Part shown: one piece after another, positions 18,552 to 26,462 of the stretch | Position numbering within the stretch: position 1 is the stretch's first letter | Layout of the letters: every line of letters starts with the position of its first letter | NCBI GenBank assembly: GCA_001602865.1 | Contig: LUZF01000002.1 | Location: 1-46,139, forward strand | Length of the DNA stretch: 46,139 nt | Direction of reading: 5' to 3' | Source: Bacteroidales bacterium Bact_14 | GTDB lineage: Bacteria > Bacteroidota > Bacteroidia > Bacteroidales > UBA932 | Program-made: the position numbers and the translations under genes | Notes under the pieces: model-generated | What the model saw: the letters and a program-made list of their open reading frames with translations, nothing else | What the model was told of the DNA's origin: nothing | The model's database searches: none

Positions 18552-21080
18552 TTAGTTGTTAGTAATTGTTTCTTCTGTCGCCACTTCCTCTTCCTCCTCG
18601 GCGCCGGCCACGACGGATACCGCCGCAATCACGTCCCCTTCCCGGAGGTTAATGAGTCTGACGCCCTGCGTGGCCCTTCCGGCCTCCCTGATGTCGGTCA
18701 CTTTCATACGGATCGTGATTCCGGACTGGTTGATAATCATCAGGTCGTTTTCCTCTTTCACGGTCTTGATAGCAACGAGCGTGCCAGTCTTTTCCGTGAT
18801 GTTGATCGTCTTGACGCCGCGGGCGCCACGGCTGGTCAGCCGGTACTCGTCCGGGGCGGTACGCTTGCCGAAACCGCGCTCGCTGACGACGAGGACTGTA
18901 TTCTCCTTGGCATCAGGGGCTTGCGGGTCGTAGGAGATCGCGCCGACGACTTCGTCGCCCTCGGAGAGGGTGATGCCGCGGACGCCGGAGGCGCTGCGGC
19001 CCAGGGCCCTGGCGTCGGCCTCGTTGAAGCGGACGCAGCGGCCGTCGCGGCCGGCGATCATGATCTCGTGGTTGCCGTTGGTCAGGAGCGCGTCGAGCAG
19101 CTCGTCGCCATCCTTGACGGTTACGGCGATGATGCCCTTGTTGCGGCTGCGCTTGTTGGAGTATTCCGAGAGGGCGGTCTTCTTGATCGTTCCGTTCTTG
19201 GTCACGAGGACCACGAAGTTGTTCGAAGTGTATTCCGGATCCTCGATGGATTTCGCATTGAGATAGGTCTTGATCCGGTCGTCGGGTTCGATCGGCATCA
19301 GGTTCTGGACGGCGCGGCCCTTGGAGGTCTTGTTGCCTTCCGGAAGTTCGTAGACCTTCATACGGTAGCAGAGGCCCTTCTGGGTGAAGAAGAGCATCGT
19401 GCTGTGCATGTTGGCGACGTAGATGTGCTCGATGAAGTCCTCGTCGCGGGTCGCGCTGCCCTTCACGCCGACGCCGCCGCGGTTCTGGGTGCGGTATTCG
19501 GTCAGCGGGGTGCGCTTGATGTAGCCGAGGTGGGAAATCGTGATTACGACGTCCTCGTCCGGATAGAAGTCCTCCGGGTTGAAGTCGTCGGCGGAGAAGA
19601 CGATCTCCGAGCGGCGCGGGTCGGCGTGGCGGGCCTTCAGGTCCATCGTCTCCTGCTTCACGATCGCGAGCTGCTCTTCCTCGCTGCCGAGGACTTTCTC
19701 GCAGTAGGCGATGAACTTCTCGAGCTCGTCGTATTCCGCCTGGAGCTTGGTCTTTTCGAGGCCGGTCAGCTGGCGGAGGCGCATCTCGATGATGGCGGAC
19801 GCCTGCGGATCCGTGAAGCCGAAGGTCTCCATCAGGCGGGCCTTCGCGTCGTCGACGCTCTTCGAGGTCTTGATGATCTGGACGATTTCGTCAATCACGT
19901 CGATGGCCTTGAGGAGGCCTTCGAGGATGTGGGCGCGCTTGCGGGCCTTTTCCAGCTCGAAGCGGGTCCGGCGGACGACGACTTCGTGGCGGAACTCGAC
20001 GAAGTTGCGGATCAGGTCCTTGAGGGACAGGGTCTGCGGACGGCCTTTCACCAGGGCGACGTTGTTGATCGCGAAGCTGCTCTGGAGGGCCGTATATTTG
20101 AATAAGGTATTCAGGACGACGTTGGAGTTGGCGCCCGCCTTGAGGCGGAAGACCACCCGGACGCCCTCGCGCGAGGTCTCGTCGTTGATATAGGAGATGC
20201 CGTCGATGCGCTTGTCCTCGACCATCTGGCCGATGCGCTCGATCATATCCTTCTTGTTGACCATATACGGGATCTCGGTCGCGACGATGGTCTCGCGGCC
20301 GTTCTCGCCGACTTCGATCTCGGTCTTCGCGCGGACGACGACCTTGCCGCGTCCGGTCTCATAGGCGTCGATGATGCCCTGGCGGCCCTGGATGATGCCT
20401 CCGGTCGGGAAGTCCGGACCCTTGACATACTGCATCAGGCCTTCGGTCGTAATCTCAGGGTCGTCGATGTAGGCGCAGATCGCGTCGCAGACCTCCCCGA
20501 GGTTGTGGGGCGCCATATTCGTCGCCATACCGACCGCGATGCCGGACGAGCCGTTGAGCAGCAGCAGCGGAGCCTTGGTCGGAAGGACCGTCGGCTCGAG
20601 GATCGTATCGTCGAAGTTCAGCTGGAAGTCGACCGTATCCTTGTCCAGGTCGGCCAGGACGTCTTCCGTAATCTTTTCCAGCTTCGCTTCCGTATATCGC
20701 ATCGCCGCCACCGGATCTCCGTCCATCGAGCCGAAGTTGCCCTGGCCGAAGATGAGGGGGTAGCGCTGGTTCCAAGGCTGCGCCAGGCGGGCCATCGCGT
20801 CGTAGACGCTCGAGTCGCCGTGCGGATGGAATTTGCCGAGCACCTCGCCGACGATACGCGCAGACTTCTTCGTCTGGCCGCCGTAGCCGATGCCCATGCC
20901 GTCCATGCCGAAGAGCACGCGGCGCTGCACCGGTTTCAGGCCGTCCCGGACATCCGGGAGGGCGCGGGACACGATGACGGACATCGAGTAGTCGATGTAC
21001 GCAGAGCGCATCTCCTGGTCGATTTCGACCGGTTCGATATAGCCGTGAATCTGCTCTTCTTTCAGTTCCTCATTCTCCAT
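18552..21080 (-). CDS. gyrA: DNA gyrase subunit A
   Basis: '[28 protein letters not shown]', '[20 protein letters not shown]', C-terminal blades with '[10 protein letters not shown]'. Confidence 0.95.
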   Translation of the reverse strand: MENEELKEEQIHGYIEPVEIDQEMRSAYIDYSMSVIVSRALPDVRDGLKPVQRRVLFGMDGMGIGYGGQTKKSARIVGEVLGKFHPHGDSSVYDAMARLAQPWNQRYPLIFGQGNFGSMDGDPVAAMRYTEAKLEKITEDVLADLDKDTVDFQLNFDDTILEPTVLPTKAPLLLLNGSSGIAVGMATNMAPHNLGEVCDAICAYIDDPEITTEGLMQYVKGPDFPTGGIIQGRQGIIDAYETGRGKVVVRAKTEIEVGENGRETIVATEIPYMVNKKDMIERIGQMVEDKRIDGISYINDETSREGVRVVFRLKAGANSNVVLNTLFKYTALQSSFAINNVALVKGRPQTLSLKDLIRNFVEFRHEVVVRRTRFELEKARKRAHILEGLLKAIDVIDEIVQIIKTSKSVDDAKARLMETFGFTDPQASAIIEMRLRQLTGLEKTKLQAEYDELEKFIAYCEKVLGSEEEQLAIVKQETMDLKARHADPRRSEIVFSADDFNPEDFYPDEDVVITISHLGYIKRTPLTEYRTQNRGGVGVKGSATRDEDFIEHIYVANMHSTMLFFTQKGLCYRMKVYELPEGNKTSKGRAVQNLMPIEPDDRIKTYLNAKSIEDPEYTSNNFVVLVTKNGTIKKTALSEYSNKRSRNKGIIAVTVKDGDELLDALLTNGNHEIMIAGRDGRCVRFNEADARALGRSASGVRGITLSEGDEVVGAISYDPQAPDAKENTVLVVSERGFGKRTAPDEYRLTSRGARGVKTINITEKTGTLVAIKTVKEENDLMIINQSGITIRMKVTDIREAGRATQGVRLINLREGDVIAAVSVVAGAEEEEEVATEETITNN

Positions 21081-21116
21081 AAATCTTCTCCAAATATTCG
21101 CTTCAATATAAACATA

Positions 21117-21124
21117 CAAATTTA
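21117..21124 (-). promoter_or_regulatory. -7 box TAAATTTG for gyrA
   Basis: CAAATTTA on the + strand, 36 nt upstream of the gyrA ATG. Confidence 0.45.
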
Positions 21125-21138
21125 GTGAAAATATTTTA

Positions 21139-21146
21139 TATTTTTG
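21139..21146 (+). promoter_or_regulatory. -7 box TATTTTTG for the Clp_N protein gene
   Basis: TAnnTTTG, 5 nt before the ATG. Confidence 0.5.
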
Positions 21147-21151
21147 CAGTG

Positions 21152-21688
21152 ATGAAGCTAGAACTGTCCGAAGAAATCACAAAGATCCTGGAGTACGCGA
21201 AGAATGAGGCGATGCGGACCGGATCCTACCAGGCCGGCACCGGCCATCTGCTGCTGGGTCTCCTCCGCCACGGCGACAACGACGCCTGCCGCATCCTGGC
21301 GCAGGCGGGCGTAGACCCGGCCGCGCTGAAGCTCCACCTGGACGGGAAGCTCTTCCGCCGCGCGGGCATCCCCTACGTCGAGGAAGAGCGCATCGGCTTC
21401 TCGCGGGACGCGGAAAACACGATGAGCCTCGCCTTCCTGGAGGCCTCGATGGCATCGCAGCGCGAGGTGCGCGCCGTCCACCTCCTGCTCTCCGCCGTCC
21501 GCTGCCCCGGCAGCCTCTGCACGGACTTCCTCGAGCAGCACGGCGTCAGCTACGCAAAGCTGGCGGAAGCGATGCGCGCGGCGGGGCTGCTGCAGCCCGA
21601 GGTCCGGGAAGAGAAAGAAGAAAAGCCTGCGGAACGGCTGCTCGATGTGCTCGAGCTGATCGGCCGCGAAAACCAGATATTCAGCTGA
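21152..21688 (+). CDS. Stand-alone Clp_N (Clp repeat) domain protein without AAA+ modules
   Basis: 'LEYAKNEAMRTGSYQAGTGHLLLGLLRHGDNDACRILAQAGVD' and second repeat 'MSLAFLEASMASQREVRAVHLLLSAV'; ends at 178 aa. Confidence 0.85.
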   Translation: MKLELSEEITKILEYAKNEAMRTGSYQAGTGHLLLGLLRHGDNDACRILAQAGVDPAALKLHLDGKLFRRAGIPYVEEERIGFSRDAENTMSLAFLEASMASQREVRAVHLLLSAVRCPGSLCTDFLEQHGVSYAKLAEAMRAAGLLQPEVREEKEEKPAERLLDVLELIGRENQIFS

Positions 21689-21689
21689 G

Positions 21690-22643
21690 ATGAAAAAGAA
21701 CCTTCTTACCGCGGGCGTGGCCGGGATGGCCCTCCTCTGCACGGTGCCGGACCTGGAAGCCCAGGAGTTCGAGCCTTCCGGCGTCTATCTGTATGCGGAA
21801 AAAGACGGGCAGGAGCTGTCCCTGAGCATCTATGATCCTGCGCCCGGCAGCCAGACCAGGCTCGACGGCAGGAGCAAGCCGACCATCATCTTCTTGTTCG
21901 GCGGCGGCTTTAAGGAAGGGACGCGCGACAACGTGTTCTACCACCCCTGGTACCGCCGGCTGACGGAGAACGGCTACCGGGTCATCTCCATCGACTACCG
22001 CCTCGGCCTGAAGGACGTCACCAAGCTGGGCATCTTCCAGAACAAGCTCCTGGAAGACGCGATCCGGCTCGCCGTGGACGATCTTTTCAGCGCCACGGCC
22101 TTCCTGCTGGACAACGCGGAGAGCCTCGGCATCGAGCCGGACAACATCGTCGTCAGCGGCTCCTCCGCCGGCGCGATCACGTCCCTCCAGGCGGACTGGG
22201 AGGTCTGCAACCGTGCGCCGGCCGCGCGCATCCTGCCGGCGGACTTCCGCTACGCCGGCGTGATGGCCTTCTCCGGCGCCATCTTCTCCCGCAGCGGACT
22301 CCCCTCCTACCTCCGGGAGCCGGCGCCGACGCTGTTCTTCCACGGCACCGCGGACAAGCTCGTCCCTTACAAGCAGATCTCCTTCCTGCGCATCCATTTC
22401 GCCGGCTCCGACAAGCTCAGCAGCATCTTCCGGCGCAAGGGTTACAATTACAACATTTTCCGTTTCCTGGGCAACACCCACGAAATCGCCGCCTCCATGG
22501 AGCACAACTTCGACCGGGAGATCGAATTCCTGGAGACCAACGTGATCCGGCGCGAAAAAAGGATCATCGACTTGTCCATCGACGATCCTTCGATCGAAAG
22601 GCCGGATTGGGCGACCAAAACCAGCAAGGATATCTATCAGTAG
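21690..22643 (+). CDS. Secreted alpha/beta hydrolase (carboxylesterase/lipase-like)
   Basis: Signal peptide; 'PTIIFLFGGGFKEG', 'RVISIDYRLG', 'VVSGSSAGAITSL'. Confidence 0.85.
   Translation: MKKNLLTAGVAGMALLCTVPDLEAQEFEPSGVYLYAEKDGQELSLSIYDPAPGSQTRLDGRSKPTIIFLFGGGFKEGTRDNVFYHPWYRRLTENGYRVISIDYRLGLKDVTKLGIFQNKLLEDAIRLAVDDLFSATAFLLDNAESLGIEPDNIVVSGSSAGAITSLQADWEVCNRAPAARILPADFRYAGVMAFSGAIFSRSGLPSYLREPAPTLFFHGTADKLVPYKQISFLRIHFAGSDKLSSIFRRKGYNYNIFRFLGNTHEIAASMEHNFDREIEFLETNVIRREKRIIDLSIDDPSIERPDWATKTSKDIYQ
22555..22590 (-). terminator. Probable minus-strand intrinsic terminator for the nucleoside phosphorylase, embedded in the 3' end of the convergent esterase CDS
   Basis: Minus strand: aaggatcgtcga-tggacaag-tcgatgatcctt followed by tttt; 12-bp stem with one mismatch. 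Confidence 0.65.
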
Positions 22644-22646
22644 CGC

Positions 22647-23516
22647 CTACATCGTCAGGCGGTCCAGCGCCAGGCCGACGAGCGAATGGACCATCGGTTT
22701 GTAATCGGTATTGCTGCTCTTCAGGTAGCGGTTTGCGATGATGCAGCAGACCGTGCCGGCTTCGTGGCCCATATGGCGCGCGAGGCCCGCGATGGCCGAT
22801 CCCTCCATCTCGAAATTCGCTATCCGGTAGCCGTCGAAGGAGAAGGTCTCGAAATCCCGGATCATATCAGGCATCGCGAGCGGGAGCCGCACGACGCGGC
22901 CCTGGGGCCCGTAGAAGCCCGAGGCGGAGATGGTCATTCCCTTGACGGTGCAGTCTTCGAAGCGCCGGATCATATCCTCGCCCGCCTTGGCGAAATACGG
23001 ATCCGGGAGGTGCTTATTCCACTTGACGTGCTTCTTGAACGCCTCTTCCATCGCGAGGTTGGAGATGCTGTCGCGGTCGGCGTACCAGTTCAGCAGGCCG
23101 TCGCAGCCGATGGAGTAGTGGGAGAAGACGCTGGCGCCGATCGGGATGTCGGGGTGGATCGCGCCGCTGGTCCCGATGCGCAGGATCTTGAGTTTCCGCA
23201 GCTCCGGCCGGACCTCGCGGGTCGCGAAGTCCACGTTGGCGAGCGCGTCCAGCTCGGTCATCACGATGTCGATGTTGTCCGTGCCGATGCCGGTCGAGAG
23301 GGCGGTCACGCGCTTTCCGTGGTAGCTGCCCGTCAGGGAGTGGAATTCCCGGGAGGAATGCTCGCACTCGATGTCCGTGAAGTAGTCCTTGAAGAAGTCG
23401 ATGCGGCTCTGGTCGCCGACGAGGACGACGATGTCGGCGAGCTCTTCCGGGCGGAGGTGGATATGGAACGCCGAGCCGTCGGCGTTGATGATGAGTTCGG
23501 ATTCTGCGATTCTCAT
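22647..23516 (-). CDS. Nucleoside phosphorylase (uridine phosphorylase-like)
   Basis: 'DIVVLVGDQSRIDFFKDYF', 'VTALSTGIGTDNIDIVMTELDAL', 'RIGTSGAIHPDIPIGASVFSHYSIGCDGLL', 'NFEMEGSAIAGLARHMGHEAGTVCCI'. Confidence 0.93.
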   Translation of the reverse strand: MRIAESELIINADGSAFHIHLRPEELADIVVLVGDQSRIDFFKDYFTDIECEHSSREFHSLTGSYHGKRVTALSTGIGTDNIDIVMTELDALANVDFATREVRPELRKLKILRIGTSGAIHPDIPIGASVFSHYSIGCDGLLNWYADRDSISNLAMEEAFKKHVKWNKHLPDPYFAKAGEDMIRRFEDCTVKGMTISASGFYGPQGRVVRLPLAMPDMIRDFETFSFDGYRIANFEMEGSAIAGLARHMGHEAGTVCCIIANRYLKSSNTDYKPMVHSLVGLALDRLTM

Positions 23517-23538
23517 GGCTGTCGTGTCTAGGGTTACG

Positions 23539-23546
23539 CAAATGTA
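23539..23546 (-). promoter_or_regulatory. -7 box TACATTTG for the nucleoside phosphorylase gene
   Basis: CAAATGTA on the + strand, 22 nt upstream of the ATG. Confidence 0.45.
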
Positions 23547-23567
23547 GGTTTTTGCGGCGGTTTTTCC

Positions 23568-23575
23568 TATTTTTG
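23568..23575 (+). promoter_or_regulatory. -7 box TATTTTTG for the DUF4293-like gene
   Basis: TAnnTTTG, 21 nt before the ATG. Confidence 0.45.
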
Positions 23576-23596
23576 TCCCACAAAACCGAAATCCCT

Positions 23597-24028
23597 ATGT
23601 GGCAACGCATCCAAACCCTGTACCTGCTGCTCTCGACGGTCCTCGTCGGCCTGCTCTTCTTCGTCAACAAGGCCGTCATCCCCGGCGCCGACGGCATCGC
23701 GCAGGAAATCACCTACACGGTCTATACGCCTTACCTGATTCTGTTGATCGTCATTACCCTGCTGCACCTGATCGCGCTGACGACCTTCCGCGTGCGTGTC
23801 CTGCAGATGCGGACGGCGATGTTCGCCGCCCTGGTGACCCTCGGCCTGCTGGGCTGGCTGGCCGTGGACTATTTCACGGCGGATCCGGGCGTGGTTTTCC
23901 GCGTCAGCGTGCTCTTCCCGCTCGCCGCGATCGTGCTGGACGTGCTCGCCGCGCGCAGCATCCTCGCCGACCAGCTGATGGTCGAGAGCGTGGGACGGCT
24001 CCGCAGCCGCCGGAAAAACGGGAAATAG
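23597..24028 (+). CDS. DUF4293-like membrane protein
   Basis: MWQRIQTLYLLLSTVLVGLLFFVNKAVI... with four TM segments, typical of this Bacteroidetes family. Confidence 0.8.
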   Translation: MWQRIQTLYLLLSTVLVGLLFFVNKAVIPGADGIAQEITYTVYTPYLILLIVITLLHLIALTTFRVRVLQMRTAMFAALVTLGLLGWLAVDYFTADPGVVFRVSVLFPLAAIVLDVLAARSILADQLMVESVGRLRSRRKNGK

Positions 24029-24910
24029 CTAGCGGGAGTTGAAGCGCCGCAGGACGTTCTCTTCGTACGTTTTCGTTACCGGAATCGGATCCGAATCCTC
24101 GAGGTCCAGTTCAATCGTGTACCCTTCCTTCTGGCGCGTCAGGACCTTGACGTGCGTCATATTGACGATGTACTTGCGGTGGCAGCGGACCAGTTCGCTG
24201 TCGAGGAAGCTCTCCTCGACGGTCTTCAGGCGGCAGCGCAGCATATACTGCTTCAGCATCCCCTTCGCGTCGGCGTACCAGACCTTGATGTAATTGTCGT
24301 CTGACTCGATGTAGTACAGGTTCGAGGAGCTGATGGAGAGCCGCAGCGCGCCGCTGTTGTCGAAGAGCGTGATCTTCTTCTCCTGCTGCGGGGTCAGCGT
24401 CTCGTCGGAGACGACGCTGCCGTAGTTCATCAGCCGGATGGTGTTGTCCTTGTCGTTCAGGGCGAAGTACATCCCGGCGAGGATGTACGGGATGCCGAGG
24501 GAGACCGTCGCATACACCAGCGCATTCAGGAAGACGGAATGGAGTTTCGTGCCGGCCAGGTCGATCAGGCCCGCCCTGTCGGCGAGGACGGTGAAACAGG
24601 TGTAGAGGGCGCAGACGACGATGACTTCCGCAAGATTCCAGAGGATGTAATGGCTGAAACGCATCTCGAAGCGCTCGCGGGTCTTGTACATCAGGCGCTT
24701 GCTCAGCGAGACGAGCAGGAACGACAGGAGGAAGAAGAGGACCGTGTACGCGAAGGCTTCGGAGGCGCCCAGCTGGAACCAGGCGTTGTGGGAGAACGGC
24801 ACGCTGACCAGCATGAACACGACGGAGAAGAAGAACGTGAAGTTCACCGTCGAGATCAGCTGCTCTTTCCCCAGCAGATAACCGGGCAGTCTGTCGTTCC
24901 AGGAAATCAT
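24029..24910 (-). CDS. Membrane-embedded LytTR DNA-binding regulator
   Basis: Four TM segments, then 'YYIESDDNYIKVWYADAKGMLKQYMLRCRLKTVEESFLDSELVRCHRKYIVNMTHVKVL' (LytTR); no receiver domain. Confidence 0.88.
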   Translation of the reverse strand: MISWNDRLPGYLLGKEQLISTVNFTFFFSVVFMLVSVPFSHNAWFQLGASEAFAYTVLFFLLSFLLVSLSKRLMYKTRERFEMRFSHYILWNLAEVIVVCALYTCFTVLADRAGLIDLAGTKLHSVFLNALVYATVSLGIPYILAGMYFALNDKDNTIRLMNYGSVVSDETLTPQQEKKITLFDNSGALRLSISSSNLYYIESDDNYIKVWYADAKGMLKQYMLRCRLKTVEESFLDSELVRCHRKYIVNMTHVKVLTRQKEGYTIELDLEDSDPIPVTKTYEENVLRRFNSR

Positions 24911-24960
24911 CGCGCAAATATAGTGAATCCTGCGGAATTGATAAAATTCAGGAAAATGCC

Positions 24961-24968
24961 TACCTTTG
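24961..24968 (+). promoter_or_regulatory. -7 box TACCTTTG for fabF
   Basis: TAnnTTTG, 16 nt before the ATG. Confidence 0.6.
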
Positions 24969-24984
24969 CAGTCCCTTTTTAATT

Positions 24985-26247
24985 ATGGATACGAAAATTA
25001 GAAGAGTAGCCGTAACCGGACTCGGCGTCCTGACCCCGGTCGGAAATGATGTCCCCACCTTCTGGAAGAACCTCATCGGCGGCGTCTGCGGCATTGACTA
25101 TATCACTGAATTCCCTGTCGAGGAACTCCTCGTCAAGATCGGCGGCAAGATCCACGATTTCGACCCCGAGCAGTACGGGATGGACAAGCCGTTCATCCGC
25201 AAGCAGGATCCCTTTACCATTTACGCGATGGCGTCCGCCTGGCAGGCGATGCGCGACTCCGGCCTCGTCGCCGAGGGCGAAGGACAGAACATCGACCCGA
25301 TGCGCCTGGGCGTCTATGTCAGCTCCGGCATCGGCGGTTTCAGCACCATCTACACCGAAGTCGGCAAAATGTACGAGGACCCTTCAGGCAAGTGGCTGTC
25401 CCCGAACTTCATCCCGACGATGATCAGCAACATCGCCGCCGGCCAGATCGCCATCCGCTACCACGCCCAGGGCCCGAACATCAACGTCGTGACCGCCTGC
25501 GCCTCCTCGACGCACGCCCTCGGCGAGGCGTTCCGCGCCATCCGCCACGGCTACGCCGACGCCATCATCGCCGGCGGCTCCGACCACTGCACGATTCCGA
25601 TCGGCCTCGCCGGCTTCGCCAACGCCCGCGCCATCAGCCGTGCGGAGGACCCGAAATACGCCTCCCTGCCGTTCAACGCCAACCGCGGCGGCTTCGTGAT
25701 GGCGGACGGTTCCGCGATGCTGATCCTGGAAGAGTATGAACACGCCGTCGCGCGCGGCGCGCACATCTATGCGGAGCTGGTGGGCTACGGCAGCACCTGC
25801 GACGCTTACCACGCGACCGCCCCGCGTCCGGACGGCACGACCCAGGCCGCCTGCATCCGCCAGGCCCTCGACGAAGCCGCCTTCGACGAGGCCCGCGACA
25901 CGGTCTACATCAACGCCCACGGCACCGGCACCCGCCTCAACGACGTCTCCGAGACCAAGGCCTTCAAGCTCGCCCTCGGCGACTACGCCTACCGCTGCCA
26001 CATCTCCTCGACCAAGTCGATGCACGGCCATATGTTCGGCGCGACCGGCGCCGCCGAAGCCGTCGTCACGGTCCTCACCCTCGAGCGCGGCATCATCCCC
26101 CCGACCATCAACCTCGACACCCCGGACCCGGAGTGCGACCTCGACTACACCCCGAACCACGCCGTCGAAGCCCCCGTCAACCTGGGCCTCAGCGACTCCT
26201 TCGGCTTCGGCGGCCATAACGCCTGTCTGGCTTTCAGAAAAATCTAG
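24985..26247 (+). CDS. fabF: Beta-ketoacyl-ACP synthase II
   Basis: 'RRVAVTGLGVLTPVGNDV', 'NVVTACASSTHALGEAFRAIRHG' (Cys active site), 'INAHGTGTRLND', 'SDSFGFGGHNACLAFRKI'. Confidence 0.97.
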   Translation: MDTKIRRVAVTGLGVLTPVGNDVPTFWKNLIGGVCGIDYITEFPVEELLVKIGGKIHDFDPEQYGMDKPFIRKQDPFTIYAMASAWQAMRDSGLVAEGEGQNIDPMRLGVYVSSGIGGFSTIYTEVGKMYEDPSGKWLSPNFIPTMISNIAAGQIAIRYHAQGPNINVVTACASSTHALGEAFRAIRHGYADAIIAGGSDHCTIPIGLAGFANARAISRAEDPKYASLPFNANRGGFVMADGSAMLILEEYEHAVARGAHIYAELVGYGSTCDAYHATAPRPDGTTQAACIRQALDEAAFDEARDTVYINAHGTGTRLNDVSETKAFKLALGDYAYRCHISSTKSMHGHMFGATGAAEAVVTVLTLERGIIPPTINLDTPDPECDLDYTPNHAVEAPVNLGLSDSFGFGGHNACLAFRKI

Positions 26248-26269
26248 CGGTTTTTCTAAAAGCCCCACT

Positions 26270-26449
26270 TCTCAACCCCCTGTCGCTTCGCGAGTATCGG
26301 GTGTCGCAGGTGCGAAAATGATGGGGGTACCTGCAGCGATTTATGGGCTGGAGAACGGATTTGCGTCGCAGGTGTCGTATGCTTTATCGCACCTGCGACA
26401 CTTTAGCGGACGCTGAAAGACTGAAAGAGGCTGCCTAGGCAGCCTCTTT
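26270..26449. repeat. 180-bp intergenic repeat, copy 1 (between convergent fabF and prfA)
   Basis: 177/180 identical by eye to 33728-33907, direct orientation; contains GTGTCGCAGGTGCGA (26301-26315), its inverted copy (26387-26401) and a third GTCGCAGGTG (26365-26374). Confidence 0.95.
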
Positions 26450-26462
26450 CAGTCTTTCAGCG
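26411..26462. terminator. Perfect 52-bp palindrome whose right half encodes the C-terminus and stop codon of prfA
   Basis: cgctgaaagactgaaagaggctgcctaggcagcctctttcagtctttcagcg; self-complementary throughout. Confidence 0.85.

Noticed and set aside
25736-26416. + strand ORF running from the fabF region into copy 1 of the 180-bp repeat (and 33494-33838 minus strand over copy 2)
   Set aside because: Out of frame with fabF; the two copies are not translated in a shared conserved frame, so the repeat is treated as non-coding.
26270-26449. 180-bp repeat as an integron attC site or CRISPR-like unit
   Set aside because: No attC core (RYYYAAC/GTTRRRY) arrangement, no integrase, and no regularly spaced short repeats.
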